From positions 744,001 through 808,000 of the forward strand of contig OZ025654.1 of the NCBI GenBank assembly GCA_964019335.1: a DNA stretch of 64,000 bases, in the 5' to 3' direction. This stretch comes from Diplonema japonicum. Its lineage: Eukaryota > Euglenozoa > Diplonemea > Diplonemida > Diplonemidae. The notes under the pieces are model-generated. The model was not told the DNA's origin and made no database searches. It was given only the letters and a program-made list of their open reading frames with translations. The position numbers were made by a program, and so were the translations under genes. Of this stretch, positions 1 through 9,466 are shown in pieces. Within the stretch, counting starts at the first letter, position 1. Each line of letters opens with the position of its first letter.

Positions 1-1753
1 TTGCTCGGAGCCTTTCCACTTCAGTCTTCAGAGAGCTCACTTCGTCACCAAGCTTTGCGTTCACCGCTTCCTCTTCTTCAAGCTTCTCGTTTGCAGATGA
101 CAGCTTCTCCTCCAAAGTACTGCATTTCTCCTCAAAGTCATCCAAGCATTTCGTCTTGTCATTGTGTGACACTTGCAGGGCCTCAAGCTCTTTGCTGATC
201 TTGGAACTCGTTGCTTGTTGTTCTTCGTGTGCTGCTTGCAGGTTGCTGATATCACTTTCAAGCTTGCTGACAATGTCTGTGTGCTCGCGTGTCTCGTTGT
301 CGTGCTTCTCAAGCTGTTCCTCTACCTCACGCTTCAGGGTGCTCACCTCGTCACCCAGCTTCGTGTTCACTGCCTCTTCTTCCTCCATCCTCTTTCGTTC
401 AGCCGATAGCTCGTCTTCCAACATGCCGCACTTCTCAGCGAGCTCAACTTCTCTGGCTCTTGCTGCCTCATCAGCCTTGTTCAGCTCACCTTTCAGCTGT
501 GTCAATGCAACCGCGTGACGCTCCGAAGCATCATCCAGGTCTTGCTGCAAACTCTTTGCTTCCTCTTCTGCTTCACGCAACTTGGTCTTCAGGTCCTGCA
601 ACTGGGTCTCCACCACCTGCTTTTCATGCTCCTCAGTCTGCTGTTGTGCCTTAGCCTGTCGTGTCGCACGTTCCTCCAGCCTCGCCACTTCTTCCCTTTT
701 CGAGGCAACCTCAGTTTGAAGTTCCTGTTCTCGGTTGTTCATTTCAATCTCAAGTGCCTGAACGTTGCCTTGAAGGGAGGCTACCTCTTCCTGTGCCTTG
801 ACCAGCTCCCCAGCCACAGCCTCGTGCTTCGCGATGCTCTCGTTCAACTCCTCCCTCCTTTCAATCAGCTTCTTCTCGAGACCCCCCGCCTCCTCACCCC
901 TTGCCTTCTCCTTCTCTTCCGCCGTAGCTTGCAGCCTGCCCACTTCACTCTTCAAAGCACCCACCTCGTCGTGAAGCTTCGCGTTCGCTGCCTCTACTTC
1001 TTCAAGCTTCTTGCTGGTGGTTGACAGCAGTGTACTGCGCTTTTCTCCTGCATCATTCTGCTCCTCAAGTGTCTCATTTAGGCTTTTGACTTCACTGCTA
1101 AGTTTTGCGTTCAAAGCTGTCTCTTTTTCAAACTTTGCGTTGCTGTTCTCTAATTCACTCCGCAGTATTTGGAGCTCTCCGTTGAGCCTGGTGCCAGATA
1201 CCTGTTCTTTTTCAAGGTCGCCTTTTAGCAGTTCGGCACCTAATGTTTCCTTTTGGATTTTGTCCTCAAGTTCTTGCAGCTGGAGTTGCAGGGCGGCCTC
1301 GCGTTGGGTGCTGCTGTCGAGGTCGGAGGAGAGGGTTTCGACCTTAGTGGATGCGACACTGGCAGCTGTCTGGAGGTCGGTCATGGCCACTTCATGGGAC
1401 GCGAGGAGCTCTGCTTTTAGTACATCAAGTTTCGAGCTGTTGAGGTGGAGCGCAGTCATGATAGGTGACTCTTGTACGTAATCAACGAGGGGGAACGTGT
1501 CTTGGGAGGGTGTCAGCGAACGCTCTTCAAGCATTGATTGGTTATGCCGCACTAGCATCTTTGACATCAGCCCTAACTCAGAACCAATGTGAACAAGCCT
1601 CAGTCGCTGTTCGCCCATACTCCCCTCCGTGGGTGCCACCTCTTCACACAACCGCCTGTTCTCTTGACACATCATCTCAACATAACTCATATATTTCATC
1701 ACATCTTCGCGGAGGGATTTCAACTTCCTTGTCTCCAGGAATCTATCCGCCAT
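1..1753 (-). CDS. Long coiled-coil protein, C-terminus cut by window edge
   Basis: The reading frame stays open from the ATG at 1753 to the left edge, giving the first 584 residues of a longer protein. An in-frame TAA lies upstream, and an acceptor-like CAACAG sits seven bases before the ATG, so 1753 is preferred over the internal ATGs at 1618, 1535 and 1459. After about 100 residues of mixed sequence the protein is almost pure heptad-rich coiled coil, dense in E, K, Q and L, with no aromatic core or catalytic motif. A block of the type AKLGDEV-SLK-EVE recurs three times at irregular spacing, at DNA positions about 1-110, 340-440 and 950-1040, which points to internal duplication. A structural, centrosomal, flagellar or myosin-tail-like role is possible, but the sequence does not identify the family. 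That it is a coding gene is well supported; its function is unknown. Confidence 0.85.
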   Translation of the reverse strand, partial: MADRFLETRKLKSLREDVMKYMSYVEMMCQENRRLCEEVAPTEGSMGEQRLRLVHIGSELGLMSKMLVRHNQSMLEERSLTPSQDTFPLVDYVQESPIMTALHLNSSKLDVLKAELLASHEVAMTDLQTAASVASTKVETLSSDLDSSTQREAALQLQLQELEDKIQKETLGAELLKGDLEKEQVSGTRLNGELQILRSELENSNAKFEKETALNAKLSSEVKSLNETLEEQNDAGEKRSTLLSTTSKKLEEVEAANAKLHDEVGALKSEVGRLQATAEEKEKARGEEAGGLEKKLIERREELNESIAKHEAVAGELVKAQEEVASLQGNVQALEIEMNNREQELQTEVASKREEVARLEERATRQAKAQQQTEEHEKQVVETQLQDLKTKLREAEEEAKSLQQDLDDASERHAVALTQLKGELNKADEAARAREVELAEKCGMLEDELSAERKRMEEEEAVNTKLGDEVSTLKREVEEQLEKHDNETREHTDIVSKLESDISNLQAAHEEQQATSSKISKELEALQVSHNDKTKCLDDFEEKCSTLEEKLSSANEKLEEEEAVNAKLGDEVSSLKTEVERLRA

Positions 1754-1984
1754 CCCCCCTACTGTTGCGGCAATTTATGCAAACGAGCATCGCAGGAGCC
1801 AGTTTGCCTTTAGGGGGGGGGGGGGGGGAGCTAGAAAAATATAACATTACTAAAAGGGTGTTAGTCGTGAAGCTAGGAAGGCAAGGAAAAATAAGGAAAA
1901 TAAAACTCAGGAGGAAGAAAACAAAGACTGCCTTTCTTCAGGAAAGATGCACGTCTCGAGGGAGAGAGAAAATAAATGTTGCTG

Positions 1985-3043
1985 CTACTCGAGAACAGTG
2001 ACAAGCTGAGCATTGAACTCATCGATATTATCGATATAAACGTGGTGGCCGGCGTCGGAGACAATAGCGAAGGAGGAGGAGCCCGTGTGGAGGTCGACCA
2101 TGTCTCTGCCTGCTTGAGGTGTCATCCAGCTCTTTTCACCATAAATAACGTGAAGAGAAGTGTTGGTTGCGAAGGTGCGCTTGAGGAGGGGGTTCTTTGC
2201 CCAACCGAAGGGTATCTGCAAAGCCATGAACAATTCCTCCCCAGTTGCCGGCGACTGCGCATTGCAGTGGTAGACGTACTCACTAACCTGCCCGTCTTGG
2301 AAAATATTGTCCCACTTCTTTACCAAGTCAGGGCGGAACTTTGGCAGCAACGACGGCCCCCACGGACCGCTCGCCCTTAACATGAACAAGGGGCCAGACC
2401 ATTTCGCCACGCTACTTGCTGCCTTTACGTACCACGGCATTTTTTTCGACCTCTCCTTAGCGGCTTCATCCCTCACCCCTACACCCCAAGGGTCAACCAG
2501 GACCACGCTCGCCACCTTTTGGGGGTACTTCATCGCGTAGCATGCAGTGAGGTACGCACCGAAGCTGTGTCCGATTACGGTCAGAGTGTCAAGTCCGACG
2601 GTTTTCCTCCACTCCTCTAGCCTGTCGAGGAAGAAGTCTTCGGCCTCACCTGTCGCCGTAGTACTGGGTGGCTTGCCTCGACTGCTCCGCCCGAACCCCG
2701 GCAGGTCCACGTAGTAAGCATGCCCACCACACTTACTCGCGATCGCCTTCATGTTCATCGCCCACAGTGCCGACCCACCACCGAACCCATGCAGCACTAA
2801 GTAATTGCTATCCCCCGCCCCGTTGCCCTTCACTCTGATGCAGTGCACCGTCTCTCCTTCAACCGTTGGTACATTGCTCTGCTCGAGCTCAAGGCCTTCT
2901 TTCGCAGCTTGTCCTAAAATGCTCTGTTGCGACTCGTGGAACTTCTTTAAGTCAGTCGGCTTCCACGATGGAAGAAAGCAAGATGGTTCCTTTCCGCAAC
3001 CTGATGTGTAAGACTCCCACTCCACTCCAACAGGGGGCGCCAT
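1985..3043 (-). CDS. ABHD4/ABHD5-like alpha/beta hydrolase
   Basis: This 352-residue protein has the alpha/beta-hydrolase layout. An oxyanion segment HGFGGG lies at 85-90 and the nucleophile elbow GHSFG at 158-162 (Ser160), followed by a strand ending VLVDPWG. Near the C-terminus HHVYID at 333-338 gives the H-x4-D arrangement known from the ABHD4/ABHD5 (CGI-58) branch, whose members act on N-acyl phospholipids or lysophospholipids or regulate lipases on lipid droplets. The serine is present, so a lipid hydrolase or acyltransferase is more likely than a pseudo-enzyme like animal ABHD5. At the position where relatives have Asp (YG-x4-D) this protein reads YGEKSWMT, so the catalytic acid may come from elsewhere. 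No signal peptide or membrane span is evident. It lies 232 bases downstream of the coiled-coil gene start on the same strand, consistent with a polycistronic unit. The ATG at 3043 is the first in frame. Confidence 0.85.
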   Translation of the reverse strand: MAPPVGVEWESYTSGCGKEPSCFLPSWKPTDLKKFHESQQSILGQAAKEGLELEQSNVPTVEGETVHCIRVKGNGAGDSNYLVLHGFGGGSALWAMNMKAIASKCGGHAYYVDLPGFGRSSRGKPPSTTATGEAEDFFLDRLEEWRKTVGLDTLTVIGHSFGAYLTACYAMKYPQKVASVVLVDPWGVGVRDEAAKERSKKMPWYVKAASSVAKWSGPLFMLRASGPWGPSLLPKFRPDLVKKWDNIFQDGQVSEYVYHCNAQSPATGEELFMALQIPFGWAKNPLLKRTFATNTSLHVIYGEKSWMTPQAGRDMVDLHTGSSSFAIVSDAGHHVYIDNIDEFNAQLVTVLE

Positions 3044-3199
3044 GATAAAAGTGTTTCGGGAGACTGTGGAGGGGAGGGGTCTTTTTCTTATTCCTCCCCA
3101 CTTTAATTTCTATCTGAACAATATCAACACTGGAAATTCACCAGGGAGAAACTCACACATGCTGAATTGAAAAAAATGGCACTTTCTTAGTACGTTGTG

Positions 3200-6130
3200 T
3201 CACAGAAGTGACAGCGTATTAGTCGAGGGGAAAAGGTTGAAGGTGCTCTCTGTGTCCATTGTCACGCTGAATGAAGTCTCAGTAGCCGAGGGAACTTGGA
3301 GTTCTGCCACGGCGTACTCCGACTGTTGTTGCAACGAATAGTTCTGCTGGATACGGCGACGGCGTCGTGTGTAAAAAGTGTAAAGTTCAGTGAGAACGTC
3401 TAAGAGCAGCTTGATGAAGAGAAGCCCCGTTGCGACATTGACGACGGCCGATGACACGGTGAACATGACTCCTTCGTTCTCTTCTGTATAGAAGCCCACA
3501 GCCATGCACACCAGCGACAGAAACATGGTGAAGTGGATCAAAGGTTCCCGACAGAGTCCCTCATCCTGCAGAACGGCTTCAAAAAGGTCAGTAATATTGT
3601 CCAACAAAAATACAATATCCCTGAGAACAGCTTCGCGTCACCGCAGCTCCTGAAGCTCTTCTCGTCGCGCACGTTGCAGAACGCCAACAAGAACATCAAC
3701 CCGCAGTACAGTAGCAGCCCAAACCTCACGCACCTCTCGTCGTACTGCTTCAGCACTGACAGGTACATCGCATTCTCCTTCCCCCCACTCTTCACTGCCA
3801 CCCACTCTCCAGGTCCAATGACAAACCGAAGTGTCTTGTCTCCGGCGTACTTACACCTCTCCGGCACCAACGTGAATATGAGCCTTGAGTACCACAGCGG
3901 GATCACTAAGCACAGGCAGCTTCCTACCACCCCTAGAATGGTTTCCCACACGTGATTTTGTTTGTGAATCATCAGTTTTGTCGAGCAGAACGCGATGCCT
4001 TGATACAGGAATACAAACACAAGCATGCCTGCCGCTGGGTGCAGAAGCACACCCCTGCTCGTTGTGATGCTGCAACTCTTCGCTTTTGCGTAGACAAGCA
4101 CAGCCACGTAGTGCAGGACGTTGAAGGTGACCACGATGGCCAGGTTGCCCACCACAGCGCCAGACAGCTCGTTACCTGCGAGCTTGAGTCTAGTTGGATG
4201 CAGTACGGTGCTGAGTTTGAAGTGTGCGTCGGGGAGGCATGCACTGTACAGTACCATACCCATCTGCGTGCCGTAAATAGCAGACGATGGCGAGGTGAAC
4301 ATGCTGGCAGCACCCATAGCTGTCACAATGAAGACTGCCTTTTCGGTTTTGTCAGATGCAGGGAGGTCGAAGGTGGCGTTGGGCATGGCCTCAGGCTCTG
4401 CTTCAACAGGGGAATCAGAGGCCTCGGTTCCTGTGACAGACACCTCTTTTTCCACTGGAACTGAGTACGACAGAGTGCCTGTAGCAGTTGGTTCAAGATT
4501 AGGAGGCAATGTGATAGTAGAAGTGATAGCAGGCAATGTGATAGTGGTAGGCCACGTGGCGGGAGCCAGGGTGATTGCAACAGGAGACGGAGACGGCAAC
4601 ATTGAAAACGGGGATATCGAATATGGCAGCAGTGTTGGTAAAGCTGCAAGTGTAGGAGGCGGGGGGGTGGCTGGGGAAACAGTGGAATGATTGAGGAAGC
4701 AAATGTGGGAAGACATCGAGTCGCAGCGTGCAAGGCATATCTTGCCTTGTCTACAGCTTCCAATGGATCCACAGCGGTTCTTAGGGTCATAGGTAGACCA
4801 ATCAAAAAGGTCGAAGGTCTCAGACTTGGCGGCATCCCCATTGGCCAACGTCCAATCGTTCCCCGTGCTACCTTTGATCAGCGAGGTCCAGATTGGCTGC
4901 CCCTGCATCAAGGACTTCACCGCATCACGCATTGCATCGTCGGTTATGGTCAAGTTGCACTGCCCAAATGGCCCTGGGGTGGCGTCGTACGTGTAGCAGG
5001 TGCTGCCTACAGTTGCACCGGTACATCTATGAGAAGCTACTGTGTCAGGGCACACAACAGGCATCATCGAACTGCAGGGCACCTCAACTAGAAGCCCGTT
5101 AGTGTCGAGTGCTGCACACCCGTACATGTTATTTGGGTGGGCCGGGTGCCAATCAGCCCAAGCCGCCCAGGACCCAGGCCATGACCACTCACCCCTATTT
5201 GCATTCAGGAGGTTGACACCTGTCCATGCCTGACTTGGCAGGTGCGCGTTGTCGTACAAGTACGCTAAGTCGGCGTCGGTTTTAGGAGCTGCCAAAATAG
5301 CTCCCTTGGAGAGAGTGTCGCAAAAAGTCACGTCGTAGACTGTTGTAGCTAAAGACACTTCGTAACACGTGCTCCCCAACAGGACAGCGTTTGCGCTGCA
5401 CCCTGTGGCCACGGGGTACTGGCACAGCGCAGGGAGCTTGGTCTGGCAGTACTCTGAACAGTGCTTGCCCTTCACGCACGAGGTGCCTACTGTGGCACAG
5501 GCTGCATGTCTTCAGGCTGCAATGCAGCCCAGAACGGAGTGGCCGCCCAAGAGTCATGGGATTGCTGAAACCGATAACACCCTGGGCGTGGCCAGCGCTG
5601 GAAAGAAGTGCCGACACAGCGACGAGGTCTGAAAGGGTGGTGATGTGGATGAACGGCACAGCTGAGCTGGGCTGTTTTCTCAGTTCACTGCAGAGACCTG
5701 TACTAAGGCGCATCCCCGGACAGGGACTCAGGGTACTTCCATAGATGTACGCACTAGATGTAGTGCAAGAACAGCTAGTAATTAGATGTATCAATGCCGT
5801 CAGACACACGCAAGCACTCGACGACGAGGGTTCGTCCGTGAGCCACACCTCGCTATGCAACAGCGAGCTGCTGGTATCTAGGATGTCAAATGCGTTTCGT
5901 GCAGCCTGTAGCCTGTTGATCCCTAGCCATCCTTTCACATTCACTAACTTCAAGTCATCTTCTTGGTAAGTATCGAGAGGCTTTGCATCTGGATCGACGG
6001 TACTACAAATTTCATCCTCCCATGGAGACAGGGTTGCTGATGCGATGATGCACAACCGAGAGTTGGGCAGCCACTGCCAGCCAGTGGCACATTGCGCTGG
6101 GAGCACTGTTGTGAGGAGCAGCAGTATCAT
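3200..6130 (-). pseudogene. C-type-lectin multi-span membrane protein, split by two frameshifts
   Basis: The ATG at 6130 opens a signal peptide (MILLLLTTVLPAQC). The ectodomain has several C-type-lectin-like modules; the clearest reads WTGVN, then W-x-W, PNN, GCA and VPC. A Ser/Thr/Pro-rich stalk follows, then about seven hydrophobic segments and a short basic cytosolic tail ending at 3200. The frame is interrupted twice. Relative to the copy at 32.5-33.6 kb, 4 and 7 bases are missing near 5506 and 5553. Near 3606-3610 a run of five identical bases appears one short. Together 12 bases are missing, so the overall length remains a multiple of three and the last exon-like segment returns to the first frame. 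With both corrected the protein would be about 980 residues. A lectin-type surface receptor or adhesin is inferred. The breaks could be real decay or base-calling errors; introns do not explain them because no GT-AG pair fits. Confidence 0.75.
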
Positions 6131-6400
6131 TGGTATTACTCTCCTAGGGGTTTTTTTCCCACCCCTCTTGGGCAATTTGACAACATATAAAAAAGGGGGA
6201 GGGAACCTGCCCACCAACTTCAATCATCACCCAATAAGAAATAGGAGAATTTGAAAGGGCAAAGATGTGGTGGGGTGGTGTTCGCTCTGTACCTGGAGTG
6301 GTGAAGACCTCTCCGAAATAAAAAGAAAAAAAAGAAAGAAGAGGACGCCGCCGAAGACGCTAAGACTACGTTACAAGTACGGTTTCTTTACGTCAGTAGT
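6131..6400. other. Intergenic spacer
   Basis: This spacer holds the poly-pyrimidine leader of the lectin gene (read on the minus strand) and a purine-rich stretch. No supported gene is visible. Confidence 0.6.
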
Positions 6401-6748
6401 TCATGGCAAGGTGGTGAAGACTTCTTTGGTGATGAGCGCGTTGTTCCAGGTCTGGACATGCTTCCCAGTGAATGCGATGGTTTTTCCATCTAAGGTGGTC
6501 ATGGAGTAAGTGAAGGTCAGGGTGCTTTGATTGCCATCTATTTCCTGCCCAATGCACTTCACTGTGCTCTGGACAACCTTGTCGACGAAGGCTTTCTGCT
6601 TCTCGTATGCAGCTTTCTTCCCGCTCGCGAATAACTCACCATTGCTCACCATCTCCACGTGCTCATCCATCCATTTTTCGCAGAGCTCTAGACACTGTCC
6701 TGCTTCGTTCATCCGAACTAGCGTTGCCACATCTGCTTCGATACCCAT
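6401..6748 (-). CDS. Small NTF2/SnoaL-like protein
   Basis: This 115-residue protein starts at the ATG at 6748. The open frame extends further upstream, but that part is low-complexity pyrimidine leader. The pattern, an N-terminal helix pair followed by strands with CIGQEIDGNQ, FTYSMTTLDG and a final HVQTWNN strand, resembles the NTF2-like/SnoaL fold of small cone-shaped proteins that bind small hydrophobic ligands or act as enzymes. No catalytic residues can be named from this sequence alone. There is no signal peptide or membrane segment, so it is probably cytosolic. It sits between the lectin gene and the ZZ-finger gene on the same strand. The fold assignment is inference from secondary-structure pattern and size; the coding status is fairly secure because the composition is balanced and unlike the surrounding low-complexity DNA. 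Confidence 0.6.
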   Translation of the reverse strand: MGIEADVATLVRMNEAGQCLELCEKWMDEHVEMVSNGELFASGKKAAYEKQKAFVDKVVQSTVKCIGQEIDGNQSTLTFTYSMTTLDGKTIAFTGKHVQTWNNALITKEVFTTLP

Positions 6749-7672
6749 GGCTGCAGGTGGTGGTGGATGATCAGGGAGGGAAAGAAAAACAAAATTAAAA
6801 ATCTGGGGGGGGCTGCACATAATGATATACTAAAGAAAAAACAAAAGGAAAATGAGGAGGGGGGAGGATATTTACCGCGGGGGGGGGGGGGGGGCATTAG
6901 TTATGTTTTTTTAACGGATTTCTTTTTCTTTCTTTTTTTTCGATGGTAAAAAAAAGGGGGGGGGATCTATCTACACTTTTTCAAAAGAATCTGACCATAT
7001 GATACGAGCTTGTCTAGGGAAAGATGTCCAGAATACCCTTGGTGCGAGAACAGGGGGAAAAAAAGACCGGAACAATCAGAATTCGAACAAGACATGTTGG
7101 CCTTTAAAAGAAAAATGTAGAAATTTTTCTCACGAACGCTCATACCCCCCTCCCCCTCCCCTACCCGAAAGGTCAGAAAATACAGTAACCGAACCCACAT
7201 CACGTTTTTGAAGAACGCAATGAGAAGCGAAGAGCGGGGGTACATACAAAGGATATCACTGTGATGAAGGAAAGACAAAAAATATTCCCCTCCCCTTCTC
7301 TCCCAAACAAGTAAGGGAGGAAACGGGGGGGTAGGACTGGGCAAAACAAATCTAGATACACGGGGTACATCAGCACAATAGGGGGGGGGGGGGGGGGAAT
7401 ACTGTAAAATGAAAAAGTGCCAAACTGACAAATGTCTGAGTTCTATCGGTATCCGGGAATTTGTCAGTCGCAGGCCGGACCATTTTTCCTGCAGGGTATT
7501 CTCCGCCAGGGTAGTTGTCGTCCGACATTTTTTCGCTTTACAACAATACGCCATTTGATAACAACCCCAGGGAATGTATTCGGGCATATCTTCCTTTACT
7601 AGAGAAACTACTTTTTTAAAAAAGAAATCTTGTTTACCTGGGTATCACAGGTGTTGCTTGAATTTTCCCCCC
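6749..7672. other. Intergenic low-complexity region with a short TIR element
   Basis: About 0.9 kb rich in homopolymers, including runs of 12 or more G near 6880 and 7381. It contains the MITE-like element at 7398-7547. The 206-codon minus-strand frame across 6967-7587 is probably chance: it runs through the element and the G runs and has no protein-like composition. Confidence 0.6.
7398..7547. repeat. MITE-like element, short copy
   Basis: The left end reads AATACTGTAAAATGAAAAA, and the right end, read in reverse complement, contains TTGTAAAGCGAAAAAATG, making an imperfect terminal inverted repeat. An inner pair, CTGACAAATG and AATTTGTCAG, is also inverted. Related ends bound the element at 43394-43983, and part of the interior recurs near 49,825. 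It is non-coding and of MITE type by structure. Confidence 0.55.
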
Positions 7673-7763
7673 TCAGAGACGGAAGGGCTTCTGTGGCAGG
7701 CCCTTCACACTGTCGAAGTTTAGGTGCTTCTTTGCGGAGGGGTGCCGTCCCTTCGGTGTCGGG

Positions 7764-9011
7764 CTATAGGCTTGGTACAAGCCGCGGAACTGGTGTGTTT
7801 TGAACAAGGGGAAACAAGGATACCTCTTTGTATTTCATGGGCGTCTTTACTTCGTCTATGGAATAGGTGGAGTGGTTGCTGTGTGACCGGTGGCTGGACG
7901 GTGATTGGGTAGAAGAAGTGCGAAAGGTAGATGAAGCCGTGGGTGCGAAGAACCCACCCCGTGGGCCCACAGGTGGCGATGCGGACGTGACATGTCTGCT
8001 TCTGAGGGACCTACCTCGCGTGGTTTGTGGAACGGTCTCATGGGCGTGCTGCTGTGTGGTGGAGTTAAGGTACTTGATGTCCCTAAAAGCCTCCCTACAC
8101 AGTGCATAGATCATATCGATGTTCGACACGAAGACTCTCCTGCTGCTCTTCGTGACACCCCCCAGCATGGCAAGGAAGTCCTTATCCTCCTTCACTTCCA
8201 GTATCTTGTTCTCCAATTCTTGCAGCGTGGTCACGCTTCTCTGCAGTTTTGATGCAAAGTCCGACGACACGCCCATCGTGCTTGCGGCGGCCCGCCGCCG
8301 CAGCTTCGACTCTGCATCCTTCACTCGAACCTTCGCCTGCATCAGCTCCACCTGGTGCTGCGATGCAACGCTCGTGTTCCCATCTGATGGCGGTATAGGT
8401 ACGTGCCGCCTCGTTGCGATGTCGGGGTGCAGGTGTGCAATCTCGTTTTCAGCCGCTTTGAGCTTCTGAGTCAGTTCTCTGTTCTCTTCCAACACTTTGT
8501 TATGCGTTTTGAGCGCTTGTCGCTGCGACTCAAGCTTCTGCTTCATTCTATGCACCAGACGTAGCAGCTCTTTGTTCTGCTCTTTGATTTCCGACTCGTC
8601 GTCTGTCCCTTTCAAGCTTGCCTCCAGTCTTTGTGGCGACGGGGGTTCCTCTTCCTCGTCTTCCTGACCCGGGCCTTTCATGCAAGTGAAGCACACATCG
8701 TACTGACACGTCTCGCAGCACCACCTGTCTGGGCCACCTTTGTTACCGCACACGTTGCATGCCCACCCGGTCGCGTAGTCCCCTTCGGAGGTGCTGCTTG
8801 CCCGCATTGTGTGATTTTCCATGCACCGTTGTTCTTCGCATACTTTGAGATTCTTCAGCATGAATCTGTTCTCACCCACCGGCAGTTCCACAACCAGTCG
8901 GTCTCTGTACCTTGTGTCTGCCCTTTTTACCACGCCTTGCATCCCGTTCAGCAGCGACACATCACTCAAGCTGTGCACTTCCACCAGCAGGCCTTTGGGG
9001 AAGCCTTCCAT
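7764..9011 (-). CDS. Small-barrel + ZZ-type zinc finger + coiled-coil protein
   Basis: This 415-residue protein opens with a beta-barrel-like stretch (about 7-58), then a cysteine-rich unit at about 85-110 with CNVC, CCETC and CFTC that fits a ZZ-type or related cross-brace finger. An acidic linker and a coiled coil (about 140-200) follow, and later a Ser/Arg/Pro-rich tail. ZZ fingers usually bind protein tails or scaffold partners. The protein at 14105-14851 has the same order of barrel then zinc finger, so the two may be distant paralogues. The C-terminus is uncertain. One base out of frame, the DNA below about 7846 stays open to a TGA at 7673-7675 and encodes a basic, S/P-rich segment that looks more protein-like than the annotated end. 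A one-base error or a small intron near 7840 is therefore possible. Confidence 0.75.
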   Translation of the reverse strand: MEGFPKGLLVEVHSLSDVSLLNGMQGVVKRADTRYRDRLVVELPVGENRFMLKNLKVCEEQRCMENHTMRASSTSEGDYATGWACNVCGNKGGPDRWCCETCQYDVCFTCMKGPGQEDEEEEPPSPQRLEASLKGTDDESEIKEQNKELLRLVHRMKQKLESQRQALKTHNKVLEENRELTQKLKAAENEIAHLHPDIATRRHVPIPPSDGNTSVASQHQVELMQAKVRVKDAESKLRRRAAASTMGVSSDFASKLQRSVTTLQELENKILEVKEDKDFLAMLGGVTKSSRRVFVSNIDMIYALCREAFRDIKYLNSTTQQHAHETVPQTTRGRSLRSRHVTSASPPVGPRGGFFAPTASSTFRTSSTQSPSSHRSHSNHSTYSIDEVKTPMKYKEVSLFPLVQNTPVPRLVPSL

Positions 9012-9466
9012 TGCCCCTCCTGTATAAGTTATTCATTAGTACTGCGAGAGAGATATGAGCCACCAGAGCTGCACTTTTACAAAAAAGAAGAAAAGGGAAT
9101 GGAAGGGAAAGGAAAGGGGTGTTATACTCTTAGTTTTTTTTTTCTTTTTTTTTTTTTTTTTTTTTCTTCGTTCTTCCATCGTTCTAAATAAAATTGACAA
9201 GTCGATATGAATTATGAGAATGAAGAAAAAAAGAGAGACAAAAGGAAATAAAAGAAAACAAAAGAAACGACGGTTAGAACATTGGAACATAAAAAAAGAG
9301 AAATAAAGGAAAACAAAAAAGGTAAGACTGCGCTGCACCACATCTCATCACACGACGGGGTTCAGCACACAGACGGGTCCGTTACAAAACCGATCTAAAG
9401 ACCAAAGAAAACCCCCATTTTCCAACCCTGGGTTCATTGTTAATGTGTAATGTTCCATCGTCCGAG
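9012..9466. other. Intergenic spacer with long T run
   Basis: This spacer holds purine-rich sequence that is the pyrimidine leader of the ZZ-finger gene on the minus strand, plus a long interrupted T tract near 9126-9166. No coding sequence is supported. Confidence 0.6.

Noticed and set aside
1465-2001. 178-codon plus-strand frame
   Set aside because: It overlaps the start of the coiled-coil gene in antisense and runs through a G run; composition is not protein-like.
3952-4464. 170-codon plus-strand frame, repeated identically at 32571-33083
   Set aside because: It is antisense to the lectin gene. Its repetition only reflects the duplicated DNA, not conservation as protein.
6967-7587. 206-codon minus-strand frame
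   Set aside because: It crosses a MITE-like element and G homopolymers, and no start context or domain is seen.
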